A DNA stretch of 64,000 bases from Cyrtodaria siliqua (lineage: Eukaryota; Mollusca; Bivalvia; Adapedonta; Hiatellidae): contig JAWPHD010000137.1 of the NCBI GenBank assembly GCA_037043455.1, positions 124,001 to 188,000 of the forward strand, read 5' to 3'. The notes under the pieces were generated by a model. The model was not told the origin of the DNA, ran no database searches, and worked only from the letters and a program-made list of their open reading frames with translations. Below, one piece after another: positions 43,130 through 56,259 of this stretch. Each line of letters opens with the position of its first letter. Within the stretch, counting starts at the first letter, position 1. The translations under genes and the position numbers were made by a program.

Positions 43130-43915
43130 AGGTAATGTTGCTAGGCTGGGATTATATATTTTCTTTTTTGAATATATACAGGTTTTGAACGCGCGCTTTT
43201 ACAGTAGGAGGTGGTTATCGCTTCAGTAATTACGAACATTAATCGAAGTCGCCTCACGAGAAATACGAGTATATAAAGGAAACGTTTTGTATAGGAAAAT
43301 GGTCAGTCACAGTAAAATCGCTTGGATGAAAACATCCAATAATACATAATCAATAACCTTCAATTACGCATCATTCCATATGAATAGACGTGGACAAAAA
43401 GCCAGCATTGTATTGTAATGCATGCGACAGACACACAAACAAACGAACATATAAAACGAGTACCTTATATTTAAAAATAGTATATTATAATCCGTATATA
43501 TCAAAGACACATATTTGATCACACACGTAAGTATGTCGATTATCTAGCGACGTAAGCGGCAGGCCCGTAGACAGAGGCAAACTTAGTCGGGTGTCCTCTC
43601 CCGGATTTTTAAAAGACATTATTTTGATGAGGTTTTAATTATTTATTTTTTTCTGAGTTCTGTTTTACAATGTTTACAACTATTTTGGTCACATCACTCA
43701 CAAAGAACTTTAAAAAAAAAAGAAAAGTTAAATCAGAAGATTTCGAACCTGGAACCACAAAGTACAACGTAAAGCCTTTACTCTTACGACCACAGTGCCA
43801 TATTGTCGAATACTGTATATTTTAAGGACATATACATTCAATTAACTTTAAATTTAAAAACAAACAAACAATATTTTATAATATAAAACATTGAAAGTAA
43901 TCATCTTTAACATTA
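43130..43915. other. Intergenic with a decayed tRNA-like patch
   Basis: Minus strand 43735-43805 has a tRNA-like CACTGTGGTCGTAAGAGTAA and a B-box-like AGGTTCGAAATC, probably another SINE head. Nothing else was recognised. Confidence 0.4.
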
Positions 43916-43919
43916 ACGT

Positions 43920-44075
43920 ACGGTGTTGGGTTAGGGCCATCGTACCATCACCTATCAACGTTTATTAGTCGATGGTACGATGGCGATGTTCGATAGTGAT
44001 AACACGATGGACCATCGTACAATCGCCATCGTACTATCGTCATCGTACCATCACCATCGTACCATCGCGCATCGA
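43920..44075. repeat. Palindromic CCATCGTA minisatellite
   Basis: Units such as CATCGTACCATCACC and CGATGGTACGATGGCGAT occur in both orientations, so the block can fold at several places. It ends with three direct copies of ATCGTACCATC-type units before CGCGCATCGAC. Confidence 0.8.
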
Positions 44076-44079
44076 CTTG

Positions 44080-45875
44080 TATTAACGGGCTTTATAAGAT
44101 TTCTAAATGTGTTTATATTTCAAAATATATACTGTAATAGGTAGCTACATGTATTTTGTCCATTCAAATGTATGATACGCAAACAAATATATGCATTTGT
44201 CCACCAAACCCCTCTAAATTAATAAAGTTTAGCTTTTAAGTTTTTATTTGCAGCTATACTTTATCATATATATTTCATCTCTATCAATACTTCTGCTTAT
44301 TTGCTAACCAAAATAACATCGAGACAACTCTGACCGAGACAACTCCGACAGCGTTGCCTCTGTGTGAACTGCCTCAGTGTGCATCAGTGTAGCCACGGGC
44401 CTGATACACGAGGTATTTATTAGGGCATACATATTAAATGCGTTTGTCCATAGAGTACATGTTTACTTCAGATTAAGATTTTAGCATGTTTACAATCGCG
44501 AATGCTATAGAATAAACGTGTGTAAACACATGTAAATGCATTTATATTTTATTTTTAAAAGTATTAAGTACGTATTGAGAAGTACGTATTGAGTACGTTT
44601 CAACATGCTTGCAAATTATTTTAGAAAGTGTTGAGTACGTTGTACATGGCTTAGCTTACTTTCGAAGAACATCTATCAGTACGTCGTTGACATGTTAACT
44701 GATACCTCTACAAAATTAACGTAAAAAGCAGAAACCGATTCTTATCATCAACAGGTGCCGATCTAATTCATAAGCATACCTTTTGAAGAAACAAATGAAA
44801 AGCAAGAACACACCATAGTAACACAATAGCATCAGTGAGGCTCGAACATATTATCTTCGTATTATGTAGAGTCGAACGTACTATACGTTAACTCAATATA
44901 TAGTCGGACTAGACTAACACATGTCACACATACACAAATCTACAATTTAAATTCCACCACATCACATATGCTTCAAGAAAATCGTTCTTCCTTACTTTAC
45001 CCAGTCAACATGGTGACGCTGCATTCTGAATAACCGCTTACATCAATAACAGATAGTTATATGAAAGAAAATGGAGTCCGTTCTTGATGGATTATTGAAA
45101 TCTCAAAATTAAAGTATTTAGTTCATCAAACTTGTTTATATTGATTCAATAGTCTTGTGATATGTAATGGGAAATAAATCGGATTTATAAACGGACTAAA
45201 CTTACGGTTTACATGTGTACATGTACCTCATGCTTGAAACATTGTTTCCGTTACTCTGTACATGATTGTTTTGTGTTGCATTAGATGAAGTAATCGACCC
45301 GAGCAAAGCACGTGTATTGATACCATTATAAATAGTAGCGAGATGTTTATATACCGCCCTGCAGTCGGGTTTTAACGTCAAATTCAACAGAGCGATAACC
45401 GAATTAGCAACTCGCAAATCGTGTCAATCAAGTCAGGTATGGACCTTAAAAATGAAACCACAAATGGATACCCCATACTGCAAAGAAAATATTAAATACC
45501 TATGTGTTGTATTAGTGTCATTATATTATTAAATAGGGATAGTGCAGCTTTAAGAAGTAAATTTAGAAGTTTATAACGTGTCAGAGTGACTAAGCCGTTC
45601 GATTTAACTGTAAATCGAAGAGCAGATACTAGTTATTTTACATTATGCATAACATGTCATAGATTGCATTAATAATTATTTAAGACATTATTGAACATAA
45701 ATTATATCATGCCGATGCGTTCCCGAAATATGGTCGTCATTCGAGCTGCAGACCGTCATTCGAGCTATAGGAGGGCACTAAATATATTGATGTTCACAAT
45801 GAAATGTGCCTCGTGATCCTTTCTATTGGAAATAGCTGTTTTGAAAAAAAAAGGTTAAAGAAACCCGATAAATAA
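44080..45875. other. Intergenic, no gene recognised
   Basis: Minor doubled phrases occur near 44565-44600 (AAGTACGTATTGAG). No gene or mobile element was recognised. Confidence 0.35.
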
Positions 45876-45879
45876 CGAT

Positions 45880-46240
45880 AATATTACACTACAAAACCGA
45901 TTATCAAAACTCTATCAAAATGTTCAGGTCATACAGGGATATAATAATATATGTGTGCAGATTAAACGTATATGTTTATTGGTACTTAAAATACCCGTGT
46001 TTGAATATGCGTAAAATGAATTATGAGATGCTAACTCATAATTCGACGCTCCAGTTTTGGGGTTGGCTTGGCTGGTTAAAGCCGTTTATATTGTGATTAT
46101 ATAGAGTTTTGATTCTCAAAATATGCAAGTTATAGATATAAATATATACCTCGATATTAGTAGGTTTAGAAACCGTGTACATATGTTGTAATATGTGGCT
46201 GTTATTGTCGGGATAGCTACTTTAATAAATATGTAGTTAT
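45880..46240. repeat. Dispersed repeat (family of 42210-42455 and 52440-52780)
   Basis: Shared phrases in order: CACTACAAAACCG.TTATC.AAACTC, TACCCGTG.TTGAATAT.CGTAAAATG, AACTC.TAATTCGACGCTCCAG, GTTAAAGCCGTTTATA and TCTCAAAATATG.AAGTTA. Confidence 0.7.
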
Positions 46241-47870
46241 TTTATTGATATCATATTAAATTTACAGATGATTTAAATTTAAACTTTGTTTCGTTATTTT
46301 TGCGACTTTTGAAAAAGTTGGTTGGTACCAAAACAAATATTTTTCTCAAAATGTATTAAATTGATCTGTCATAATTTCAGTGAATTTGTTTTAGGTATTA
46401 GTGTCATAGTCGGCGAAATTTCAGAAATCTGGTTTGAAAATGTTTTGAAATATTTGGAAAAAACAAACAACTACTGGGGGCTTTAGCAGTTCTGTTAGGT
46501 GTATGTTTTTGGTTGCAATACTTACTTTGATACAAACAGTTGCTTGTTTAAAGTTAAATAGGTGTATGCAATGACCATCTTAGCAGCGTGGAGTCCTTGA
46601 GCTGGCTATAGTTCCCACGTCTAGGGTAATTTTGTAGGGTATGGTTTTCTGTAAGTTCAAACACAAAGCTTCAAAATGAAACGTTTCTGCCATCTGGGCG
46701 TTGTGGCGTTTGTGTGTAACGCACGTGATAATTACGTTGCATAACAATTCTAAAGCACGTTCAGTAGTAACCATGTGCATATGAACAAAGATTACTACCT
46801 ATATTTATGTAATGTATGAATTGCTTAGTTTAGACAGCCTTTTTAACATAATGAAAACATACTGTAGTTTCACACCCCGTCCGTTACCAAAAATCATAAA
46901 TAAGTTACCAAAAGACCCCCACCCCACCCCGCCCCACCACCCTTGGGAGATGTTTAAAGGGTATGCTTTCCCGAACGGCTATGGCATTTGCTACCCTCCA
47001 TTCGAAATACGTAACCAAAGCTAGTCTTACATTATTCTGGTTAAATGGACACACTGCTAATGTAACTAACTCCTGTCAAATTACCTTGACATGCATATAC
47101 CTTTATTCTACGGCCTATATTCAATGTTCTTTGCGTATAGCCTTTGGAACTTTGCCAGATATATTTCAGCATACTTAAAGAAACACTGAGTCTAAACACA
47201 ACCCATCCTGGGTCAACTGAATTTGTCAAAACCGGATTCAGTGCCTCTCGTTCACAAGTCACATAACTAACTATTCAGCAAACTATCACCTGACATGCAC
47301 ATTTTCAGGGTGGCATCAGTGGATTCAATAGAAAGTATGCAGCATACCGGTTCTACCGTTGGTGCATTACACGTCACTGTACACTTAGAGCTCAATCTGA
47401 AAGAGGCCACTCTCCAAATGGCAAATATGGCAACAGAAGTTACTTCTTCGCACAAATAACTGCATCCATCAAACACAAAGGACAGTGAGAAAGACGTGAG
47501 AAGAGCCACGGAATCTTTCATTGGCTTCACAAATTGATTCCGAGTTGATATTAATGACAAACCCTTTCTTTCACACCTCTTTATTCTTCAAAATGCAGTT
47601 AAATTAGCCCCCACGCTCAAAAGACAGATAAGTTGCAAAGGACTACATATTTCAGCTTTCAGAAAAAGAGGGTCTACAAAATGTCCTCAAGCGGGAGTGG
47701 TGGGAGGAGGGTTCACCTCATTAGTAGACAGCCCAGTACAAATGTTGTGGTACAAGTGTTGTGCAAGACATTTTTCTGAGATTTAAATGGGCTAGAGGTG
47801 CTCTTGATACTTTAAATGAATTCCGCCATCTCTCTTCTTTAGTGTTTAATATACGTGAACACGAATACTG
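46241..47870. other. Intergenic, no gene recognised
   Basis: A short C-rich patch lies at 46915-46940. The minus-strand frame 47267-47560 has Cys residues but no pattern I can name. No repeats were identified. Confidence 0.35.
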
Positions 47871-47877
47871 ATGATAC

Positions 47878-47879
47878 AT

Positions 47880-47945
<66 letters not shown>
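47878..47945. repeat. Compound (ACT)n-(AAT)n microsatellite
   Basis: About ten ACT/CTA units are followed directly by about eleven AAT units. Confidence 0.95.
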
Positions 47946-47948
<3 letters not shown>

Positions 47949-50730
47949 TATTAATAAGAATAATTATAATTTTGATTCATTGTGTTAATTATTTTATTGT
48001 GCACCAAACATATTTTAGAGACTTCTCTGTCCTTACTAGAGAGCATATTTCAGAGCCTTTTCTGTCTTTGATTGAGAGAACTTATCATTAGTATTAATTA
48101 AAAGGAAAACACATTTAGTTCGACTTGGATGAGTATATTTTAAGGATTTCCTTTTGATGGGATGTACTTTTATTTGCAAAGTTTTGTCAATTTGGACTCT
48201 GAAGACAGTATAATAGCGAGGTTGTATACACATAAAACCGATTTAAGCTAATCAATAGGCCATACTGCTTACTGGCCGTTCCAAGTCGGTACCCTGTATT
48301 CACCACTCTTTGTCTTGTGTATTGCCCTTTTTATTGTATATTTAATTTGTTCTTTGTTTATGGTACTGTGATTTCTACTCGACCATTGTTCTCATTTTTG
48401 GCGGTGCTTTAGCTCCGTCAGAGGTATGAGGTTTTTTTTCAATGGAATGCTAGGAATGTGACAAACCTTACCAGGTGGGAAGCAGAGTGGTTTTTAGCTC
48501 CGCCGTCCACTTATCATAGCAACACATGACAACGGAAAGTAGTACGTCATTTTCCGTCAACGTCAAAAAAAAGTGAAACAGCCGCCATTTTCTTTTTTTT
48601 TAAACGCGTAATCTGGAAGATTGTAACAAGTTTACATGATTAAAATTTTAGTTCCCATTTAAGTTTCGTCATCTTCAGCTGTATTGACTTTTAGATGCTT
48701 TACTGCGCGAGAAATTTCGAGATTCACCCATTTAAAATTCCGAAGCGAGGGGAAGTAACTCGTAAGAGATGTCATTGTTAAAATGCGTTTAAAAATGGTA
48801 ACACTTGTGTTCTTTTCTTATGAAATACAAGGAGATAATAAAAATATGTTGTTTAAGCTTAAATAGTACATGGCGTGTACTACATGTTACGAACATCATG
48901 GTATTTCTTTATAATTTACACGCTAAAACGATAAAATGTTCGACACGGCACTGTCGGTCAAAAAATATAACGAGTGTAAAGTCATTGAACGTCTACAGGT
49001 GCGTATTCGGTATTCGGTGAAGAGGCTCACACTAATGTCTGAAAAGTAGTCTGTAGCCTATATTTAAAAAGGCTGACCGCTGTTCAGCTTCTCGTTGTCC
49101 ATTTTGATGGCCAATCTGGAATTATGGAACTCAACTGGCCACCCGCAAATGTTTTTTTATTTATTTTTTATTGGCGAGTATCACCACATGCAGCCATATT
49201 TAACATCAAATTATACTAAAACAAAGCTGCAGTCCAATTTATTTGGTTATCCCACACCGGCCCGTCACCACCACCATCACCCACCCAACCCATAAAAAAA
49301 TTAAAAATGCGGGTCTGGTCAGGGTAGGTGTCTCATTGGAATCTGGGAAAGTCGACCTTGAACTAGAAGTGTGTTCCATCACCCATGAACACTTGCTTCG
49401 CCTGCTGACACTGCTGTTTGCTTATTTTCAAGGTTAGGTTGCAGGTTAGACTGATAAATAGGGCATAACTCTGCCAAAATGAAAGTCAGAGGTATTGCAC
49501 ATGTGTAACAACATTCATTGAGATGAAGACGTGGGTGAAGTTTCATGAACACAATTAAAATACTTTTCAACTGATGGCCAAGGTTAGGTTGCAGGTTAAA
49601 GCAAGACGGACGGACGACGACGGACAAAGTGATCGATAAGTGTCTGCCATCCTAAGCAGTTGACACAAAAATAAGTGTTCAGTTCTCATATAAATATATC
49701 CGTCATGCGGATATTTTTTTATGCACTCTTCAACCCAATGAATTTTACTTGACCAGGCTAGACCAGTGACATTTGCTTTATCAGACGAGTACCGCTAAGT
49801 ACAGCAAAACATGTTTCGAGATGCTAATTTCAAATTCAGTGCTTGATATACACTTCAAGATTGCCATCATCGGCCCATGTGTCACTTTAATTACAAAAGA
49901 TCTATTTCAAAAGCTTGAATAAACAATAAATAGATTGAAATGACCTTGTGTTCCCAAAAGGCAGTTTTTCAGTTTCAGATACATGACTGTACGCAAATGG
50001 AAACTTTTTTTTACCTACAATGTATATCCAACTGAACCAAAGAATAAATAATACAATATTTTATTTATATTATATTTATAAACTAAACATCTATTAAATA
50101 CAATAATGAAATTTACTTCACTTACCACAAAAAAATCAATGTCATATATGGCCTAAAATGTGTTAAAATGATGTAAAACACCAAAAGTTTTTTTGAATGT
50201 GAGCATCTACTGTCAATGTACGACATTGTATACATTTGGTGTTTTTTAACAGCTTTACATATTATATAGTCTCTGTGAGGTATAATTATGTTCATTTTGG
50301 TTCTTTAAAAAAATAATGTCTGCTCAGTCCTCGGGATTGCCAAACTGGTCACCATCATGATCAGGCGAACACATCTCAAGCGGGATACGCAGTAACAAGT
50401 AAACACTGTAGCGCATAAGGCCGAAGAAAAATTAACCGCGTTTCTGATTTGGCCTAATTAAATGAATATATTTCCTGGAGTTTAGAATCTTGCGATCACA
50501 GTATTGTCAACTTTTTTGGTTAAATCCACGTCTTTCAGGGTTGCATTGGTATTTGAAGAATGAAGGGCATCTGGAAACGAGATGATGCGTCTCTGAAATA
50601 AACAAAACAAGTTGTTAAAAAGGATGGATTGGTGGTACAAAATATATAAGCCATATGATATATGCATGGAATTTCACATGAATCAATAGAGTGTCCTGTT
50701 ATTTTAAAAGGGATTTTAACTTGGGCTGTC
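47946..50730. other. Intergenic with short repeats
   Basis: 48400-48600 holds TTAGCTCCG-type phrases. 49310-49625 is one unit of a ~160-bp bivalve-type repeat ending in a GACGGACGGACGACG tract, and it contains AGGTTAGGTTGCAGGTTA twice. 49855-49892 carries the MITE-type end TCAAGATTGCC...TGTCACTTTAA. No gene was seen. Confidence 0.45.
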
Positions 50731-50734
50731 GTAT

Positions 50735-51384
50735 ATACCGTATTTCCTCTAACAGTAGCACCCGGGCACTATGGAAAGTGCGAAGGGGGGGGGGGGGGGG
50801 GGGGGGGGGGGTAGCACCCGGGCACTATGGAAAGTGCGAAGGGGGGGGCGCTACTATTATGATACAAATTTTCAATATATTTCACCTCCTTTCCCCCCCC
50901 CCCCCCCCCCTGTTTCCTTATTAAATTATTAAATTACTGTAGGCGATCTTTTACTGTTACACCGGTATTGACTTAACCTAAACATGACTGTACCGAGTAT
51001 ATTAATGTCATCACTCTGCATCTATATGATACACATTTCTGTCAAACTTGACAATTACAAAACGTGTTGGTTGCCTATGAATTAAATAATAATAAAAGAT
51101 AAACTAAATAGTAAATTGAAAGGAACGAGATAAATAAAGCGGTAATTGTATTGATGATGATAGCGCTTTAAGGTTTATGTCATAGACCATACTGGTGTCG
51201 AAGGTAAAAAACTCCTGTAATCAAATCCATAAGCGGTAAAAACAGTGTGTTTTTTTAGGAACTTTTAATTTAATCAAATCCATTAGCGGTAAAAACATTG
51301 TGTGTTTTTAGGAACTTTTAATATTGAAGACGGTAAGGTTTCTTAAACCAGGTGGGGGCTCTTCTAATAGAGGAAATACGGTAT
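50735..51384. mobile_element. MITE with ATACCGTATTTCCTCTA ends and poly-G tract
   Basis: The left end ATACCGTATTTCCTCTAACA (50735) is mirrored by TAATAGAGGAAATACGGTAT ending at 51384. Inside are two direct copies of a 30-bp phrase starting GTAGCACCCGGGCACTATGG (50755 and 50811), each followed by a G-run (27 G at 50785-50811, 8 G later). A C-run follows at 50893-50910, and two copies of a ~53-bp phrase with GCGGTAAAAACA.TGTGT lie at 51217-51323. There is no coding sequence. Confidence 0.75.
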
Positions 51385-51765
51385 TAATATATAGGTAAAT
51401 TGACATCACAGAGAAATGTGAAAGTTTTACCATCAACTTGTATGAGTTTTGTGTGATAAATAGAATCTCACAAAATCATCTATTATTTTTTAAACTCTTC
51501 AGTAAACATTAAACATTATTTGATGCTCGACAAGCCGCGCATTGTATATTTTTGCCAACTCGTTTAATAAATCCGCACTCGATCATGGAAGATCAGCTAT
51601 TATATCCGCCGAGAAATAAATATTTAATCATTATTCTCCCATCACTGCTAAAATCAACAAAATATTCTGAAGTATATAATTTTTTTAGGTCATACATAGA
51701 TGAAATATTACATTTTTATATCGTGCCCGGCCTTCGAACAGTATAGGTTATTTAGAGCCGCCCCA
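51385..51765. other. Intergenic, no gene recognised
   Basis: Nothing recognised. Confidence 0.35.
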
Positions 51766-51769
51766 GAGA

Positions 51770-51965
51770 GAGGAGAAGGATACATAGGAATCCGGGAACC
51801 GTGCCCTACTCTTATTATCGAATAGATTCCCGTTGTTCATTAACGTGCTTGGAGGATAGACTGGTACAAGGGACCGCCCGGTTTACGTCCCCATCCGAAG
51901 GACGAGGTTAAGGGAAAGTGTGTTTCCCAAGAACACATCGACGGAAAGGATGAGATATGAAATGC
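51770..51965. repeat. SINE-body-like or other dispersed repeat
   Basis: A GC-richer block with the phrases GTACAAGGGACCGCCCGGTT, ACGTCCCCATCCGAAGGACG and TTTCCCAAGAACACATCGAC contrasts with its AT-rich surroundings. It resembles the conserved central body of some invertebrate tRNA-SINEs. No clear A or B box was found, so the call is weak. Confidence 0.35.
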
Positions 51966-52009
51966 CTGTATATTATTCTCTATAATTATAGTATAACTGT
52001 GTAATTTAT

Positions 52010-52780
52010 ATATTATTACTAATTGCTGATATTATTGCACCAATCATATATTTAAACCTATGGTAGAATAACGAAGACAAATAATACATCTAAATTTTAT
52101 TTAATTATATGCAAGCAGTTTTAAAGTGAAATTGATCATGTTGATTCTGGACTAATAAACTGTGATACTAATGTTCGACAAAATCTTCAAGATTGCCATA
52201 TGTCCCTTTAAAGTGTCCTTTTATTTGTAATTTAACTGGGGCAGTCTTTAATAATATCGCTGTAAAGTGACATCACAGAGAAACTTTCATGTTGTATCAT
52301 GTGTATCCATTGTTTTATGTGATGGAATTTCACAATATCTCAACAAAACAAACAAAAAAGTAAAGTATCCCAATGAGCTGGGACACTGGGACAATTATAC
52401 TTATAGTTAGGCACTCCTCTTTTTTTTTAAAGTAGCTATCCCGCCAAATAACTACAAAATTGCACTAGAAAACCGTTTATCGAAACTCTATCCATATAAC
52501 AATGTATATGCGCTGATTAAAAGTATAGGTTTATTAATAGGTTCTTAGAATACCCGTGATTGAATATCCGTAAAATGATGGCAACTCGTAATTCGACACT
52601 CCAGTTCTGGGGTTTGGTCCGGCTGGTTAAAGCCGTTTATACTGTGTATGTATGAGTTTGGTTTCTCAAAATATGTAAGTTATATATATACTTTGTCATC
52701 AGTAGGTTTAGAAACAGTGTACATAATGTTTAAAAAATTTGACTGTTGTTGGCGGGATGGCTACTTTAATGAGAATAATA
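52010..52780. repeat. Dispersed repeat pair (MITE-type then 46000-type)
   Basis: 52010-52215 matches the MITE interior and its TCAAGATTGCC...GTCCCTTTAA end. 52430-52780 matches 45880-46240 and 42230-42455. The same two repeats also sit side by side at 41938-42455, so the arrangement recurs. Confidence 0.65.
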
Positions 52781-54205
52781 AAAAAATCTACAAATCGGAT
52801 TCTGCCACTCAAATAAATCTAATGTTTCTCAAGCTTATTAAAATCTTCATTTATAAAAACCACTTTAAAGAACCATAAAAATGTATTCCCGAATTTGGGG
52901 CGGCTCGAAATGTTAACATTTGCTAGTAAGATAGATCGAGTAGCTTAGGTACATTTTTTGAATTCCACTCTCTGGGGTGGCTCGAAATATTGCCATATTA
53001 TTAGCTTAATTAACCTATATCACAGGGGTCAAATATATTAAAGTTTATAGCTTTAGCTTACCCAGGACTAGGCTAAGTCTCAGAGCTGGAACTTGGAGAT
53101 GCCACTGGACAGAAGGTGGCAGATGCCACTTGACAGAAGGTGGTAACATCTGCAAAGATCCCTGAAAGAAAATCAATTGTTGTTTTTATACATACATACA
53201 TACGGTAGATGTGTTAATCCTTTACAGTACTGCTGTAGCTATATGCAAACTTTGGGCAGTGGAGGGGGGCGGGGGTGGTGCAAGGGCACCGCTTTTGTGG
53301 GTGGGGAAGGTGAAGGGGAGGTGGCAATGTCAACGGTGCATTTCTGCTCTGCGGTCATAGAGGGGGTTTGGGGACAAGGCCAATTATTTTTGGGGAACAA
53401 TGAAACATTGTCTGTTATTGGTAATATTTTTGGGGAACAAGGGAACATAATAATAAAAATAAATGGAAAAATATTTTTGGAGAACAAAGCAAAATATATT
53501 TGGGGAACATTGGGTCATATTTTCAGTGAACATAGACCCCACTGAAAGGGTCTCATCATAGAAATAATACATCAGTGCTATATTATTATTAAATTTTAAC
53601 GGATCGAGACACTAAACATGAACATGCACGAAATAAAACACATTTATGGGTCAGTACCGAGTGCTGTACATACCTTTCAACCTTTGTTTTTCCTATATGT
53701 CTATTCACCAAAGTTGTCGGTGTCCCTAATCGAGGCGAACGTGACATGACTCATGTGGTCTACATGACATGACCTTGACTCGGGCGTTGACAGTAGATGT
53801 TCTACAATTATTTGTTACATCATTCACCCATAACAATAGTTAACACATGAATAGGTCTGTCTTTTTGCTCATTAAATCCTGGAATTGTGACGTATTCACT
53901 TGCAATTATCCATAGTACATTCAACCGTAAATCAACACAACAAATTACTGCCATACTGTAGTATAGTTGCGATTTTTAATAAGCGCCCAGAGCCGCTGAC
54001 TTTTACCGTAAACATGCTAAAGGAAAGGCAGAAAAAGTGTTTAAAGGTTGACTTACTGACATTTTATCCGGAGCAGGAAATAACTATATCCGGGAGTAGA
54101 AAATATTCATGTTTTACGTTTCTGTTATTGATTTTCAGTTTTGCTTATTTAGCTTGTAGCCGCCATTTTGAATAATGTGTGTTTTGAGTGAGAAAAAAGG
54201 GTGAC
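52781..54205. other. Intergenic with a GGGGAACA minisatellite
   Basis: TTTTTGGGGAACAA-type words recur five times at 53385-53535. A G-rich patch lies at 53255-53320. No gene was recognised; the 53177-53545 frame only reads through the repeat. Confidence 0.45.
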
Positions 54206-54209
54206 CATC

Positions 54210-54347
54210 TTTCAAAACGGTCTCAAAAAATGGGTAGTCATGAATTTTGCCGAAATTTTCAGGAAAGGTAGTAGAGGTAATCATCTATCATTCCTGTTAG
54301 TTTAAGCCAAATTGGTGACTACCCATTTTTTGTGACCGTTTTGAGAA
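54210..54347. repeat. Inverted repeat, ~31-bp arms, ~75-bp loop
   Basis: TTTCAAAACGGTCTCAAAAA (54210 on, to TGGGTAGTCA) is inverted at 54316-54347 (TGACTACCCATTTTTTGTGA then CCGTTTTGAGAAA) with two or three differences. Confidence 0.8.
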
Positions 54348-54754
54348 ATCGGCAATTTTGCAGTTTCAAAAAACTCAAAATTTCCGATCTTCACATTTGA
54401 ACAGCGATTTAGGCTATGCAAAATATGCCAGTAGTAGTCAAAACGAATGCTATGGGGATGTTTAACGTATAAACTTACTTTATTCATTGTCTGTGTTGTT
54501 TTTGCATTCAAAATTGGCTTAAGCTAACGTTTTTTAAAAGACAACTGCAATTTCCGCGTAACTGCACGTGAGTGCAAATTGGGACTACTTCGTGTTAAAA
54601 CACTTGAAACTCAAAAGTGAGTTAAGCGGTGTGTGCGCGTGAAAAGCTTCAGCTGCTGCTGCACTGTACAGCACTATGCAACACTACGCTAGAAGAAGTA
54701 TTCTCTCATGTATGTCTTTAATAAATTCGATATTATGTGATCACTGACAGAAAA

Positions 54755-55125
54755 TGATGGTGTGTGTTCGCTTACTGTGTAATTAACAGATATTGTCCTT
54801 GTGTGTTCGCTTACTGTGTAATTAACAAACCTAACAAGTGTCCTTAGATTGTTTATGTATAAGGCAAGAAAAGTGTAGATGTCCGTATACTCTCGGAAAC
54901 CAGAGCGTAACTTCTCGGATCTTTCCGTACAAGTCGAAGACCGATTATATGTTCGCTTACTGTGTAATTAACAAATATTCTCCTTGTGTGTTCGCTTACT
55001 GTAACACATATTCTCCTAAGTAAAATCCTTAGATTGTTTATGTATTACTACGCAAGAAAAGAGTATATGTCCGTATACTCTCGGAAATCAGAACGTGACT
55101 GATCGGATCTTTTCGTACAAACCAG
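54755..55125. repeat. Two-copy tandem repeat, ~185 bp
   Basis: The phrases GTGTTCGCTTACTGTGTAAT, CCTTAGATTGTTTATGTAT, GTCCGTATACTCTCGGAAA and CGGATCTTT.CGTACAA recur in order in both copies. Further partial copies of the GTTCGCTTACTGT phrase lie in front. Confidence 0.8.
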
Positions 55126-55905
55126 ATCAATCGTGAACGCTCGGCCAATCCCGTCATTCTTCGGGATACCGCCTCGTGGGCATCATGGCGCGTCGTTATG
55201 TTCAAAATCTTCACATTCTGTTAGCCGGAAGGCAACGGCACAGACAATAGCCCACTGTTGCTATGTAAACAAATATGGTCGCTACCAACACGTGCTGATG
55301 TATAATTTGCGTTGCGCAGATGAAGGTTTTATTACTTCTTTCTAGTAAATAAAATATTGATAGAGCAATCAGCTGAATAACATAGATATATTTGGCTGAT
55401 AACTTTGATTTTGAATGCAAATATGTTTTGGCGGTTTTGGTTGGTGGGAATATAAGACGCGATGACGTAACCAATATGGAAACCTTTGTAATATTTTTCA
55501 TCTGATTTTCGTGAAACTGTACAGGAAATATCAGTATGATGTGCAATAGCGCATATTGTCAGGATGTTACGGTTGAATGAGTCTGGACTTTGAATTTTTT
55601 CGAACCTAAAGTCAGGCCAAGTGCAACACACAAACGAGACTTTGATGATGCGGCGACCTGCTTTCTTTTTCCAAAAAATATTTTCCAGACTTCTTTTTGA
55701 ATTATGACGTCAAAATTACCAACGTACTGTTAAAACTGTTCTGCACAAAAAGTAGTGCAGCATGTCCATCTTTTTGATGGGTTTTTCATTAGATGCAAGT
55801 TAAATGTTTCAGAAACAAAGGAAAGCATTCAAACCATACCATCTCTGTGTCTTTCATCACTCCAATGCGTCATAGTAACTTACACCATATTTTACCTAGG
55901 ATTAC
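55126..55905. other. Intergenic, no gene recognised
   Basis: Several overlapping short open frames occur, but none has a recognisable domain. Confidence 0.35.
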
Positions 55906-55909
55906 TACC

Positions 55910-56174
55910 AGGCCTGGAATTCACCAACCATTCTTCAAACTATTCTTAGACTTGAGCTCAAGTACTCAAATTTCGTTCACCAATATTCCCATGACCTTCG
56001 AAGTTAAACAGTCGTATGCAGTTGCTATTTATTAGTATTTATCATATTTGTTCATAGCAGGTTGTCATGAAAGTTTATCCTTTAAACTTTTAGAAATATG
56101 TGTGCTTAAAATTTGCATACTTGAGCTTAAGTCCAAGACTCTTCTTAAGAATGGTTGGTGAATTCAAGGCCAGG
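55910..56174. mobile_element. MITE-like element with ~55-bp inverted ends
   Basis: The left end (CCTGGAATTCACCAACCATT, then ACTTGAGCTCAAGTA) is mirrored on the right (ACTTGAGCTTAAGTCCAAGA, then AATGGTTGGTGAATTCAAGG). The interior of about 150 bp is AT-rich and non-coding. Confidence 0.75.
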
Positions 56175-56259
56175 ATGACCCAATGGTACTCGGTCTTGCT
56201 CCATATTGAGAAGGAGTATTAATTTACTGTCCCTTCCTTCTTATGTAACAAGTGTATTT

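Noticed and set aside
50691..50924. Glycine-run open frame
   Set aside because: It is produced by the poly-G tract inside a MITE.
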